Assembly: GCA_013400115.1 (NCBI GenBank)
Contig: VXBP01007589.1
Span: 154,483-218,482, forward strand
DNA length: 64,000 nt
Direction of reading: 5' to 3'
Source of the DNA: Rhinopomastus cyanomelas
Taxonomy: Eukaryota; Chordata; Aves; Bucerotiformes; Rhinopomastidae
Shown: piece by piece, positions 22,991 to 34,278 of the stretch
Position numbering within the stretch: position 1 is the first letter of the stretch
Layout: the number at the start of each line of letters is the position of its first letter
Position numbers and translations under genes: made by a program
The notes under the pieces: model-generated
What the model saw: the letters and a program-made list of their open reading frames with translations, nothing else
Told to the model about the DNA's origin: nothing
Databases searched by the model: none

Positions 22991-25900
22991 CTATTTAAGC
23001 AGATGGACTTTGAGCCTCCTCCCCGTAAGGTGATTTAACCAACAATTCAGAGTCAGTGCTTTGATTGTTTGCCTGTCACAGAACACACAGCACTTTCACT
23101 GACCCTGCTCCTGAGCATCTCAGTGCTCACAGAGCACCCACTGACTGGCTTCATCATGAGGAAGGTTTATTCTCTCCTGGGTTTGCGGGTTTGTTTTGGG
23201 TTTAGGTGTCTTAAGTCTTCCTTCATTAGCTTGAATGGAAGCAATGCTAGATGGGCAGTAGAGATGTCTTTCCCACCAAGATCTGTCTGCAGGTTCCTCC
23301 ATTTGCAAGAATATTAGAAGAATGACTAAACTAAAATAAATCGAATTTTTCAGCTTCTTGCTTTTTTTGCATTCTTCCTAGTCACCCTTTTTTGATTTCC
23401 TATTCATTTTTGGCAGAACTGTCAGGTACAAGGGGCGGAACTGTTATCATGGATGGGTCACCCCCATGGTCCAGATACTGCAGGGAACTGGGTTCCTCTT
23501 CTGCTTTCACCACCACATGCTAATGGGATCATCAGCAAATTCCTCTGATCAGGTGTTTTTACAGTTGTAACCTGTTCGTGGCATACCGAAACGTCACGTG
23601 GAAAGAACGTGGGGCTGTGTTTTAGGCATTTGCTCTATGGATGACAACTTCCTGCTCTCGTAGAATAAGTAGTTGTGTGGAAGCGGTCTGTGAAATCAGT
23701 GAACATTTAGCAAAGTGGCCTTCATCTCTCTGTGCTTTAATTATATGATTTCTTAGACATGTTGGGAGGATAGATTAATTATAGTGAGAGTTGAGAGCAC
23801 CACAAAAAAAAAAAAAGCTGAGAAAAACTACTTATAAAGAAAATCACCCCGTGATGAAATTGGTGATTTAGTATTCAGCCGGCACAGTCGTGATGTGTGC
23901 TAAATAAGGTTTGGAATCAGACAGAGAAAGTTGGAGAGAGAAAGAAAAACTGGATGGCTCCCCGTTCAGTTGGTGTCCATTCTATGCACTGAGCACGGGG
24001 GGATGGGAGGGGATGCACCCTTCCCTCTCATACTTTATCATTTCAGAGTTCTTGAATCTGCAAATTTCATATTTGTGCAGTGTGAGATTAGAGTCAGTGC
24101 ACGGCAGAGGTGGCGCAGAAGGGACTTCTTCTCCAAGGACATCTCACAGATTTCACTGAAACAAGATAGGAGGGTTTGTGCAAATTTTTGCCTACAAAGA
24201 GCTTCGTTATTGTTGGTGTTAGTGCCGGAAATGAAGCTGCTTGGTATCAGTGAACTTCTCAGCAGCTGCCCAGCATGTAAGCTGCCTCGTTTCCCAGTCA
24301 GTCTTGGGTGTTTGGGACACCAAGAGCATCTGGAGATGGCAAATGATCTCGGAAGAGATCTAATAATTCTGAGCCAACTTGATGGGGCTGCCTTTTTGTG
24401 CAAGGAATAGAAGTGTGGAGTTCAGATACATGGGAGCTTAATTTTTAAGCTTTGTGATTAGAGGTAGAGTCTTCCCTGGCCTCACCTGCCCTCTGTTTAA
24501 GTCTCCTGTGTGAATAGCTTTCCTCACCAGAATCGAAAGGCAAAGGAAGCCTCGATTTTTAATATCTGCCTGTCAGTCACTCAAGCAGAATTGATGACCC
24601 ATTCACCGAGATTAGGAAAGCTGCACAGGCAGGAGACTGTTTGACAGGTAAAGGAAAACTGCCTTTTTGTTGGGTGCCTTTGTGGCTGTAATTAACATTT
24701 CTGTTTTGTTATAATTACAGTTTTTGTATCTTAGCCATTATGCTAATGGTGTTGTGCAGTAGTATGTGAGATTGCATTCATTATCACTGGTGAATTAAAC
24801 CTTTATTAAAGCAGAATTCCCCCGGGCCTCATTCTGAAGTTAAGTAATTATTCATTTGGTTTTATCCTGGCAATTAGCTTATATACTGTAGCACTCATGA
24901 TTGAGTTTCTAAACCTCCCCAGATGCAGGTAGCCCACCATGGTAAATAAATGCCTAACAGCTCCCAAACACATTTTAAGCACATTATTATACAGGGGGAG
25001 AAAAAAGACCCATCATTCAGTAAAACAGCTTTTGAGCTCCTAGCAGACAATAGTCAAGAAGGAGATTGGGCTGGACATGTGGGGCTTGTGGAGCAACAGT
25101 AATAACAAACAAGTTTATGAAGCCCTCTAACAGACCAGTTAATTCTTCCTTCAGCTGCAATGACTTCCTGGGTCAGTACTGAGATGCACACTGTGCTCAG
25201 CCACGCTCACGTTGTAAATTAAGCCTTCTGTGATCTTCCAGACATAAATAAACTTCTCTTGATTATGTAGCCTAGTTCTCAGTCATGAGAAGGGAAAAAA
25301 ATATTGAGAAAAATCATGCATTCCCATCCCTACGCAGTAATAGTTTGTGGATGCCTCACAAGCACTACTGAATTCAGCAACACTTCCCTGAAGCAAGATG
25401 ATTTTTTATACCTATTTTACCACCAGAATGTGGAGACATGAAGAAATTAGGGATTTACCAACAGTCACACAAGAAATCGTCAGTAGAAATAGATCCTGGC
25501 TGCGGTTCCCCTGCGGCCCAGTCAGATGTTCTTCATCTCTCTTTTTTAGCAGATGTTCAGTCTCAGAGTCTCTTTCAAAATGCGAATCAAATGCAGCTGA
25601 AATCTCTTCTTACTGATTCAGTTCACCGTATGCTGCTCTATGGGGACAGGCAGCCATTGTCCTGCTTTTAATGACACACAGAGTTTTTAGAAGTATTTTT
25701 CAATGGAAACACCTCAATGTTATTAAGGGAATCAATGAAGCATCTTTGATGCCATACAAGACGTCTCTAACGGCTCATATATATCCTCGCATAAGGGAAA
25801 ACTTAACAGCTACCACAGTCAAAGCATTAATCAACTACCTGAGGGTTTTGCCTTTCAGAAATAATTTAGGATTTGACCTTGAATTTGGGTAGCTAAGTGT

Positions 25901-27586
25901 ACACGAAACATAGGCACTACCTGCGCTGTGTTGTGAACCCAGCAAATCTGCCTGGGTAGGAAAAATTAGTGTGGATTGACTTCGATAAGCATCATTTCTT
26001 CTCCTGTATATTCTGCCAATAGCTACCATATACCCACAGGATCTAGGAACCACCTTAAACATCTCCAGTTTCAGTTTCAAATGCAAGGTGCATGTCATTA
26101 ACCTTGCCTCAATGTCAAACACATGAAGCACAGTAGATGTAAAATAAGGAAATGAAAAATCATTTTGAGAACTGCCACGTAAGTTTCCCATTGGGGAAAA
26201 AAAAACGAGGGGAAAAAAGGAAATAATGCTGTTCATGTCCTTTAATGCATATCATCAAAGACTTTTGCTTCAGATTGTTCACCTTATGTGCTTCAACTGT
26301 GCTACTATCAATGGTAGTTTTAGGGCTAAGTATGTTTGAGTTTCTGGGCTTCATCTCAATGAGTTGAAAGTAGGGTGAAAATCTGAAGAGAATTAAAGGT
26401 CATTAGTTAGTGCTATTGAATGCACATTATGTATGGAGTTATAGATGACAACAAACAGCGTAATATTGCTTACAGCAGGTGTTATCCTACCTCTTAGGAT
26501 ACTAAAGGAGTAGCTCGATTAATAGTCATACAGTGTTTTAAAATAACAAGGTGGTACATGTGACAAATATTATGGCACTGAACTGTGCCGTGTTACTCGA
26601 TTAGGCTTCCACTGTCTACTGCAGGGCTTTCACACAACAGTCACTCTCCTCTGCTTCACAGACCACTGCATTTGTTGAGGGCTCAGTGGAAGTAGGGGGT
26701 GATGTGCTTCCAGGCTTTGTTCTTAACCGCTTTGTAGAGTAGCAATGGCATCTCTGTGGAAAGAGTTCTCATCAATAAAAAGGAGATTACCGATGTGGCC
26801 TGTTGATCAGTCTAAAATGAGTGCTACACAGGAGAAGTAAACATAGGTTTCAGCTGAAAAATTGCCCTGTAAGGTTGCATTAAGGAGGCTGTGTCAGGTA
26901 TTTAGCAGCAAATATTTTCTGCTTTTCAGAAAATCTGTGCTTGATTTACACAACAGCAGAGGACATCAGGCTTGTTTTCTGTCCCTCCCGCATCTTTAGA
27001 AACCCTGCTTTTGTGGGAATGAAAATTCTGAAGACCAAAGTCATTATTTCAAGTTAAATGATCCCTATGCCCTGACCATCTCATGTTGGGATGCCACTAG
27101 GTAACACTGTGCCTCAGAGCACTCTTTGTACTTGTGCAAAAGGGAAGGAAGTTTCCTCCACGTATGCTTAATTGAGGAGAGATATTTAAAATAATTAATT
27201 TGCTGACACAAGTGATATTGACCTGTCCTCTGATGATGGGACATCAGCTGAGGTCATCACTGAGCTATCAGGCAGAGCTTGCCAACACCTTGGTTGTGTC
27301 TTCAGACACTTTTGCCTCTCACAGAAAATTAGCTGCTGTGCATACTCCTACTAGAGCAGAGGAAGTCTTAGCAACTTATTTAGGTAGCAGACTGATTAGT
27401 TTTCTTTTTCAGACAGACAAAAAAACCCCTCGGTTTATTTTTTTTCACAGTAGTTTCTTTTTGGAATGCTGAATTTCCATTGATTTTGTTATAACTGTGC
27501 GTGGCATAAACAGGAAACATTTGCACTTTGAAACAGGCTGTCATAGAAAAGTAGATTATATTTTCAGTTGGAGAGTTTGAGATATT
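22991..27586. other. 4.6 kb repeat-free block
   Basis: The longest stretch with no CR1 recognised. Open frames up to 159 codons (23931-24410, with a 121-codon frame on the other strand) match nothing known to me. The block contains the candidate enhancer at 24440-25060 and an A13 run at 23804-23816. Confidence 0.6.
24440..25060. promoter_or_regulatory. Candidate conserved noncoding element / enhancer
   Basis: Repeat-free, AT-rich and rich in homeodomain-type cores: a perfect inverted pair ctgtaatta (24686-24694) and taattacag (24712-24720), an octamer-like atgctaat near 24740, taagtaattattc near 24842, and tgacaggt (MEIS/TGIF-like) near 24642. This composition is typical of vertebrate developmental enhancers, but conservation cannot be tested here. 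Confidence 0.35.
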
Positions 27587-27635
27587 GGCACTGGTGAGGC
27601 CTCCCCTCGAGTACTGGGGGCAGTTCTGGACCCCT
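27587..27635 (+). mobile_element. CR1 ORF2 scrap (type C)
   Basis: ggcactggtgaggcctcccc and gagtactgggggcagttctgg match the ORF2 C-terminal stretch of the copy at 41590. About 50 bp, with no ends. Confidence 0.8.
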
Positions 27636-27687
27636 GAAAAGGGCTAAAACAAAGAAATTGCTTTTTTTCTGGGTTTTGGAACCATTT

Positions 27688-28300
27688 TGTGGTGGGTTCA
27701 AGACCACAAGTAAATAGAAGGAAAAGCAGCTAGGTCTCAATGAGATCTCAGATAGAAATTGCCTGACAATGGGTAGCCTAGGGAAAATGAAAGGGCTTTA
27801 TTAGATCTATAAATATATACAGAAAGAAGAAAAAGGTTAAGCAAGTTAGTGCATAGAAACCAGAAAATCCATCACAATGCCATCACATATTCTGAGGAAA
27901 GTACAGTGGGAGATTACTAACATATTGGTCTTTGGATTTTTACATTAGAGACCAGGGAAAGCATGTGGGTCAAGCAGAGAGGGGTACAACCACCCTCTCT
28001 TCTTTCATTCTGAGAGACTTCTCAGATCTCCCACGAGTCGCACACCATGGTCTGCAGACATCGAACCCTTGGCCATTCCAGACTGGTGAACTCTTCAATT
28101 ATTCAGTTTAGCTTGTTTGGCAAACTGCTGATTGAACAGGCCTGATTTCTCAGCCTGGACTGCATCCCTCGGTGCAGAAAACATGCCTTTTAAAAAAGAA
28201 CCCAGTCTCTATTCTTACCAAAAGTTTAAGGATTCTTAAGTCCTTCTGCTTCTTTCAGAGCAGACAGTTCAACTAAGCACAAAGGAATTCTCCGATGCCT
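27688..28300 (-). mobile_element. Possible degenerate LTR
   Basis: Weak call. On the minus strand there is an AATAAA-type signal (tttatt near 27800), an A/G-rich flank like that of the solo LTR at 33663, and a TATA-like aaaagg near 28190. I could not find matched TG...CA ends or a target duplication, so this may simply be unique sequence. Confidence 0.22.
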
Positions 28301-28397
28301 CTCCCGAGGCTTCTTCTCTCCCCAGTATTTGAGCATCCTCAGCTTTTCTCAGTGACAGAAATGACAATTTCTCTTCCTGCTGATCAGTGGCTCAAAG

Positions 28398-28461
28398 ATG
28401 GCAGCAACCACATGGCCGGCCATGCAGCAAGCACACTATGGCAGCGACCGCATGGCTGCCT
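28398..28461 (+). repeat. Imperfect 40-bp-period duplication
   Basis: atggcagcaaccacatggcc (28398) recurs as atggcagcgaccgcatggct (28438). GC-rich and short. Confidence 0.7.
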
Positions 28462-28777
28462 CAGCAGGGGCCTTCCCCTTGCTGCAAATGTGGCCGAGAG
28501 AGTTCCATTCCCCTCCTGTCTCCTGGCTCTGTCTCTTTCTCTCTCTCCCCTCCTCCTGCTTCAGTTACAGGGGAAAGGGGAGTATTTTTCAGCTTACTAC
28601 AGGTTGCTGGATGCAGTTGTGGCTTGCTCCATGCGAGGATTAATCGGCACTTGATAGGGGGAAAGGCTTTCCATCGGCATGTGGAAAGCCCTTGCCTCTG
28701 CCTTCTGTCTGCTCTCCCTCCTGGACAGAGGAAGTCTGGGATGGGGGCAGCCGCTGCCCCCTCCCCGCTCCAGGGGG

Positions 28778-28810
28778 TATTCCAGCCTCAATGATTCTGG
28801 GATTCTGTGA
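28778..28810 (+). mobile_element. CR1 3'-terminal scrap (type C)
   Basis: attccagcctcaatgattct followed by gggattctgtga is the type C CR1 terminus (compare 59985-60019). Confidence 0.75.
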
Positions 28811-29076
28811 AATGCTCTGCTGTTTTATGATGGCACTGTGGAGGAGATGCTAGAAGGCTGTGACAAGAGTGAAGAGTTTATTGGCTCTGGTAGACATGCC
28901 AAGAGTGAAACTTGTGCAAAATATTTGAGATGGTTATTACCATCAAAGACCTGGAAAAGCCATTTGTGGTTGGAGAGAGCATGACATGTAGAGATGTTCA
29001 GAGCTAGTTGATTTAATTTGTTCTTGCACAACACATTTCTTGCAGAGGGCTAGTGTGTTAAATATGCTCAAATATA

Positions 29077-29260
29077 TCATAGAATCATAGAATTGTCAAG
29101 GTAGGAAAGGACCTTGGGGGTTGGACTCGATGATCTCTTGGGTCCCTTCCAACCCCTAACATCCTATGATCCTATGATCCTATGATCATCGAGTCCAACT
29201 TTCAGCCTTACAGCACCATAACCACTAAACCATCTCCTGAAGTGCTATCACCCTTGTTTT
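29077..29260 (-). mobile_element. CR1 3' end split by an inverted CR1 3' end
   Basis: Minus-strand CR1 end at 29077-29115 (tcatagaatcatagaattgt...ggacctt), resuming at about 29187 (atcgagtccaactttcagcc...). Between them lies a plus-strand CR1 terminus of about 70 bp with three cctatgat units. The result is a pair of perfect 16-bp inverted arms, gttggactcgatgatc (29120-29135) and its complement (29184-29199). Confidence 0.85.
29116..29186 (+). mobile_element. Nested CR1 3'-terminal insertion
   Basis: gttggactcgatgatctctt ... cccttccaacccctaacatc and then tatgatcc octamers: an ultra-short CR1 3' end in the opposite orientation to its host CR1. Confidence 0.8.
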
Positions 29261-29563
29261 AGAGCAATTTCAGGTGAAGTTGGAAAAGAGTTTGGCTTGT
29301 TTTTGGCTTTGCATCGTTGTCTTCAGTGTTCAACATAACAATATATACAATTAGGACAACAAATTTACTGCTAAAAGGAGACAGAGCTGATTTCCTTTTA
29401 GGCTCCAAATCTTTAACGTGCCAAACTGTGAAGCGATGTCTGTAGAGGTGGATTATGAAAACAGGACTTGATTTCTAGGGATAGCTCACCAGTGCTGTTG
29501 CTCTAATGAAATGTAATCATCTTGAGAAAAGCTTCCAGATATTTCAGTGCTAGAAACACACAT

Positions 29564-30304
29564 AGAACCATAGAATCATAGAATGGCCAGGATTGGAAGG
29601 GAACTTAAAGATCATCTAGTCCTAGCCCCTCTGCAGAGGCAGGGACACCTTCACTAGGTCAGGTTACTCAGGGCCCCACCCAACCTGGCCTTCAACCCTT
29701 CCAGGGAGGGGGCAACCACTGCCGTGGGCAACCTGTTCCAGTATCCCACCACCCTCACAGGAAAGAATCTGTTCCTCATGTCCAACCTCAGTCTTCCCTC
29801 TTCAAGTCTGAAACCATTTCCCCTTGTTGTCTCACTACGCGTTCACATAAAAAGCTCTCCTCTAGCTTTCTTATAGCCCCCTTCAGAGTTTGGAAAGCTG
29901 CTAGAAGGTCACCTCTTCTCCAGGCTGAACAACCCCAACTTGGTCAGCCTGTCCTCATAGCGAAGGTGCGCCAGCCCTTTGTTCATTTGACTTGCTCTCC
30001 TCTGGACGCGTTCTGGAAGGTCTGGATCCTTCTGATGTTGGGGACTCCAGAACTGGACACAGGACTCCAGCTGAGGTCTAACAAGTGCAGAGTAGAGGGG
30101 GAGAATCACCTCCTTCAACTGACTGTCACTGCTTCTTTTGATGCAGCCCAGGACATGTCTGGCTCTCTGGGCTGCAAGTGCACTCTGGCAGTTCCTGTTA
30201 AATTTCTGCTCCCAAGTCATTCTCCTCAGGGCTGTCCTCAATCCTTTCTCCTCCCAGTCTGTATTCAGCATACGAGTGCCTCCACTGAGATGCACAACCT
30301 TGCA
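29564..30304 (-). mobile_element. CR1 LINE 3' portion (type H)
   Basis: Minus-strand CR1 with about 740 bp: tail, UTR (aggtcaggttactcagggcc), then ORF2 C-terminus. The 128-codon frame 29909-30295 reads LRTALRRMTWEQKFNRNCQ, GCIKRSSDSQLKEVILPLYS, RPQLESCVQFWSPQ, RVQRRASQ and ends in FSLEKR. The N-terminal part includes the conserved histidine-leucine stretch (MHLSGG) upstream of the DLG motif region. Confidence 0.92.
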
Positions 30305-31748
30305 ATATATACATATACGTTACAACCTTTAGAAAAACGCTAGCTTGACGTTTTTTACCCCTTTGCCTCATGCATGTCTGAATCACACTTTGGAATGTTC
30401 AGAAAATACTAGTCCAGTAGTTATTTTCACAATTGCTTATATTTAGTAGTTATGGAATCTTAAAATTTTAGATTTTTCCCTCAGGCTGCTCTACAGATAG
30501 CACATCCCAAAAGATAAATCAGAAGAACTACCCATTTTAAAATAGTCCTTGAGATTTTACCTACAAAAGGGAAGTCCAAGACTCCAGTTCTTAAAATTAT
30601 TTTTTCAATCATTTTAGGAAGGTTATCCTGAGTGACACTAATCTAGAAAATATTCCTGGTGACATGAAATTGGGGATCTTAATTCTACAGGATGACAAAC
30701 CTACTATCTGCAGTTAAGGTATAGATTATACTAGTCAGTTCTCCCCTTGAAATATCCTCTGTAAATGAGTGTTGCCTTGAGTTGTCACCGTTACCAAGTG
30801 CTTTTGAAAACCTGTGTGTTTGTTTCACAGCTGTCTGGCTGTTTCTTAAGTTTCTAGGTGCACATCCATGTATTTACTCCTCCCTCTACCAATGTGAAGA
30901 GAGTATTAAGTATTAAGGAAGTTGTTTTAAATTCTCACTACTGCTTTTTATAAAGTTTGAAAGGTGCTTCAAATTTCTGCTGACATATGCTGAGAGCTAA
31001 TCTGCAAGTCAAGACATGCTGCTGTGTCTGTGAGCAGAAGGTCATTTCTTATTCTTGGCTGATACCTGTTCTTTTCCAGATTCCCTTAAAAGAAACTGGG
31101 TCGAAATTATTCCGTCCTTGAGCCTTTCTGAAGCACATTTGTGTTCCATTGTGATCATGATCAAATTAAACCTCTCGATACTGAGACTGGGAATGGACTT
31201 CTGAGAGAAACAGAGATAAAAGTTTCAGATCAGGACAAGTTTTTTACTTAGTCTTTCCACAGTCAGGTGAATTCAGATCTTAGAATGTCCAGGAACATAA
31301 AACCTGCAGGTTATTTCACCACGGGCGGAAGTGTAGTAAGGTTTTTGTAAGGTTATTTTGGGAGGTTGCATGGTCAAAAACGGTACTTTCAGCAGGTTGA
31401 AACAGGAAAGCAGATTTTTCAGATCATGTTGACATGCTAGTGTTTGTATTGCCCATGGCCATTATTAAATGGTTCACTGCCAGCCAGACACACTGCTTGC
31501 TTTATTTACACACTGAGGTCGTTACACATTGGGACATTCCAGAGTAGGATTATTCACTTGTCCCTAACAAATGTAGGTTTGCCAGCGAAATGACCTACAT
31601 TGTCAGCAGGTTTATGCTAAACCAAAGATCCTGAGTCTGTGCTACACAAGTCAAAGGGATTAGCAGAGTTACAGTGGTAATAACACGAGTTAAAGGGGTT
31701 AGTACTATTAGGGTGATAATAACGTCTTTCGCAGACCTACACTGCGAA
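30305..31748. other. Unique sequence, nothing recognised
   Basis: About 1.4 kb with no recognised repeat or exon. Confidence 0.5.
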
Positions 31749-32165
31749 ATGAGTTGTGTGAGGAACGGCTGAGGGATCTGGGGCTGTTAGTCTGGAGAAG
31801 AGGAGGTGGAGGGGAGACCTTCTTGCTCTCTACAACTACTTGCAAGCAGGTTGTAGAGAGACAGAGGTTACTCTGTTCTCCCTGGTGGCCAGTGATAGGA
31901 CAAGGGGAAGTGGCCTGAAGCTGCACCAGATTCTGGTGTATTCAGGTTGGATGTTAGGAGGAAACTCTTTCCTGAAGGGGTTGTCAGGCGTTGAAACAGA
32001 CTGTCCAGAGAGGGGGTTGAATCTTCATCGCTGGAGGTGTTGAAGAGAAGGGCAGATGTTGCTTTGGGAGACAAGGTTTGGTGGTGCTGATAGGGCTGGG
32101 GAAAGGTTGGGCTTGATGATCTTGAAGGTCTCTTCCAGCCTAAACTGCTCTACGATGCAATGATT
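31749..32165 (+). mobile_element. CR1 LINE 3' fragment (type B)
   Basis: gtgtgaggaacggctgaggg ... gttgaagagaagggcagatg ... ctcttccagcctaaactgct. Third copy of the type at 9843 and 20201. ORF2 C-terminal frame is broken (31840-32043 and other frames). Confidence 0.92.
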
Positions 32166-33657
32166 CTTCACTTTGTTTGAAGCGTGGCACCTGTTACTAC
32201 AATAGGATATTATAGCAGTCCTACTGCAAACGGCATGCAGTATCATCGTGATTTTAATGACCTCCCTTGCACTTCTGGAACCTTGATTTCAGGTTATGAC
32301 AGTCAAGCATTTTCCACCGCCTGATCGGGGTGCCAAGCTGCAAGCATGTAGTGACTTTGGTTTGGTGACTCCTGTCTGCCTGCCTTTTCGACATGGGTAC
32401 CTTTTATTCTGAGACTAGTCAACAGACAATAAGAACTACGAATTTTACGTCACTTTTGTAATTCCCACTCCTGCCTTTTGAAGTCCCCTAAACAAGTGGA
32501 TTAGGGGGTGCAGCCGCAAGAGCACGCATTGATGCACTTGCTGTTTGCGTGGCATAAATGTTACGTTTTAAAGTGTTTTCGTTATTTACCCTCGGAAGGT
32601 GCATTGCTTCCCTGTCAGCGCTGGCTTCGCATAACATTTATATTAGCCTAAAAGAGATCAATGGCTTGATGTAATTGTGTATTGGCAGTGTTTGTCATGC
32701 TCAGGGATGTTATTTACCCATCCAGTTGTGTAATGAAATGTTCCCATAGTCCTCAGCGCTTGCGAATAAGGTTTCCATGGCAATCTTGGATTTTGTAGAT
32801 GCTTGTCATTTCTTTAAATGGATAGCTTCAATAAATAAATGATCAGCTCTCTCGTAGCTGGAATAGACTTCATTGGTCTAAAAAGCAGAGATTTACCTCT
32901 GTTACAAAAGTAGCCTGGTTTGTTCAGCCATAATAAGTTCACAATCTGCAGAATCATGACCCCACAGATAGTGTTAACAAAAGCCGGCTCCTTAATTATC
33001 TGCACTGCATTCAGCTGCTGTTTCCCTCCTAAACTCAATTATCATTCTAATAGCAGCTGCACTGCCATTGTTTGTTGCAATTATTTTTAAAGGAGTTTGA
33101 TTTGATGTCATTGGGCTTTTTGACTAAATGTACAAGGTTCAAAGTATCCACCGCCACTAATAGCCCTCATCTCCTCTTGCAATTATCCTAATTATTGACG
33201 TAATTATATAGTGTACATTATGTAGCCATTATTTCCAAATGATAGCTCTCCATCAAAGACACTGAACAAAAGAATATATATAGTTTTATTGTCCTTACGC
33301 GTATTTCAGTGTGGGTGACAAGATGCTTTGGATTTTTCTCTCCACTTCTCTTTTAACCAGTGATTGAAGGATCCTTCTAGTACATTAGAAATTTATTAAA
33401 GCATTCAGGAGTCCCTATTGCTTCCATTTCTTCTTTCTTCTGCACATGGGTGTCTGCAAGGGAAATGAGAAGGGAACACTTTTACAGGAAGAAAAATGTC
33501 CTCTGGTTTCAAGTTCAGTTCATCCTTAGTGTAACACAAGGTTTTATACAATGGAATTCTTCAGGTCATTTATCCAACAGTAGACCTAAATGACGAAATT
33601 GCTGCATGTCTTGGATTCTGGATTGGATTCCATGTGTGGAGCTAGTATGTAGACTTC
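32166..33657. other. Repeat-free block upstream of the solo LTR
   Basis: No repeat or exon. Contains the enhancer-like block at 32530-33260. Confidence 0.55.
32530..33260. promoter_or_regulatory. Candidate conserved noncoding element / enhancer
   Basis: Repeat-free and dense in developmental factor cores: taatta-ttgacg-taatta at 33189-33206 (two homeodomain sites spaced by 6 bp), cagctgctg E-boxes near 33012, ccattgtttg (SOX-like) near 33064, tatttttaaagg near 33083, and several CAATTA/TAATTA. It has few open frames. Resembles a vertebrate noncoding conserved element, by composition only. Confidence 0.38.
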
Positions 33658-33662
33658 ATGTC
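33658..33662 (+). repeat. Target-site duplication of the solo LTR, left copy
   Basis: ATGTC immediately before the LTR; identical to 34274-34278. Confidence 0.85.
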
Positions 33663-34273
33663 TGTTGGGGTTGAATAGGGAGTCCACAGACATTTGATTC
33701 AATTTAATCCCAAGGTTGAAATTAAGACACAAACAAGGTCAGATGCTGTCTGTCTACCAGCTGCTTTTATTGAGAAGGGGAGAGGAGAATGGGGTGGGGC
33801 GTAGAAAGAGTAATAGGAGAGTCAAAGAAGAAAAAAGTTAGGATTATACTGCGAAAGAAGTAACAGAAAGAACGCGAAAATTCACCACCATGGGCCTTCA
33901 AGGCATCCTACAAGGTCTGTCTTCAGGTGGTCTTCAGCAGTGGGTGTCGCACCACTGGTCTGGAATAGGGGTCTTTTATCCGAAGTAGGCCATCCATATA
34001 TATGAGGGGGGTGTTCAGGTTGGCCTCAGTTCCAAGGAATGTTTTGCGTATGCATGAGGGGGTGGTGTCCAGGTATGCATATTTATGAGGAGGGGCTAGG
34101 TCATGAAGCTGCTGTTTCACAGTTCCAAGAAAGGGTGAAAACTACTGTGTCATAGCTTCTGTGACACACTGCTGTGTCCAGTAAACGCTATCCAGCTGGT
34201 TGCTGCTCTCCAGGGGTCAGCAAGTTGCTGTGTCATGCTCACCAAGCAGCTTAATTTAATTCAATTCATCACA
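33663..34273 (-). mobile_element. Solo LTR of an endogenous retrovirus (ERVL-like)
   Basis: A 611-bp element with TGT...ACA ends (plus-strand reading TGTTGGGG ... CATCACA) flanked by a perfect 5-bp duplication, ATGTC. Orientation is minus: an AATAAA polyadenylation signal is seen as tttatt at 33766-33771, and a TATA-like ggataaaagac at 33971-33981. This gives U3 about 33982-34273, then R, then U5 about 33663-33750. No gag, pol or env flanks it, so it is the product of LTR-LTR recombination. A 5-bp duplication fits ERVL-type (some ERV1) elements, whereas ERVK usually makes 6 bp. U3 holds a loose internal repeat (tgagggggtg...ccaggtatgcat). Confidence 0.85.
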
Positions 34274-34278
34274 ATGTC
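34274..34278 (+). repeat. Target-site duplication of the solo LTR, right copy
   Basis: ATGTC immediately after the LTR. Confidence 0.85.

Noticed and set aside
23931..24410. 159-codon open frame (+) with a 121-codon frame on the opposite strand
   Set aside because: The longest frame outside CR1, but the translation matches no family I know, and the overlapping antisense frame suggests base composition rather than coding.
25835..26236. 133-codon open frame (-)
   Set aside because: No recognisable motif; adjacent to repeat-free noncoding sequence.
27688..28300. A second LTR
   Set aside because: Kept only as a low-confidence feature: matched ends and a target duplication could not be found.
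28387..28794. Overlapping frames of 119, 135 and 81 codons (+)
   Set aside because: GC-rich local sequence with an internal 40-bp duplication yields open frames in all phases; no conserved protein seen.
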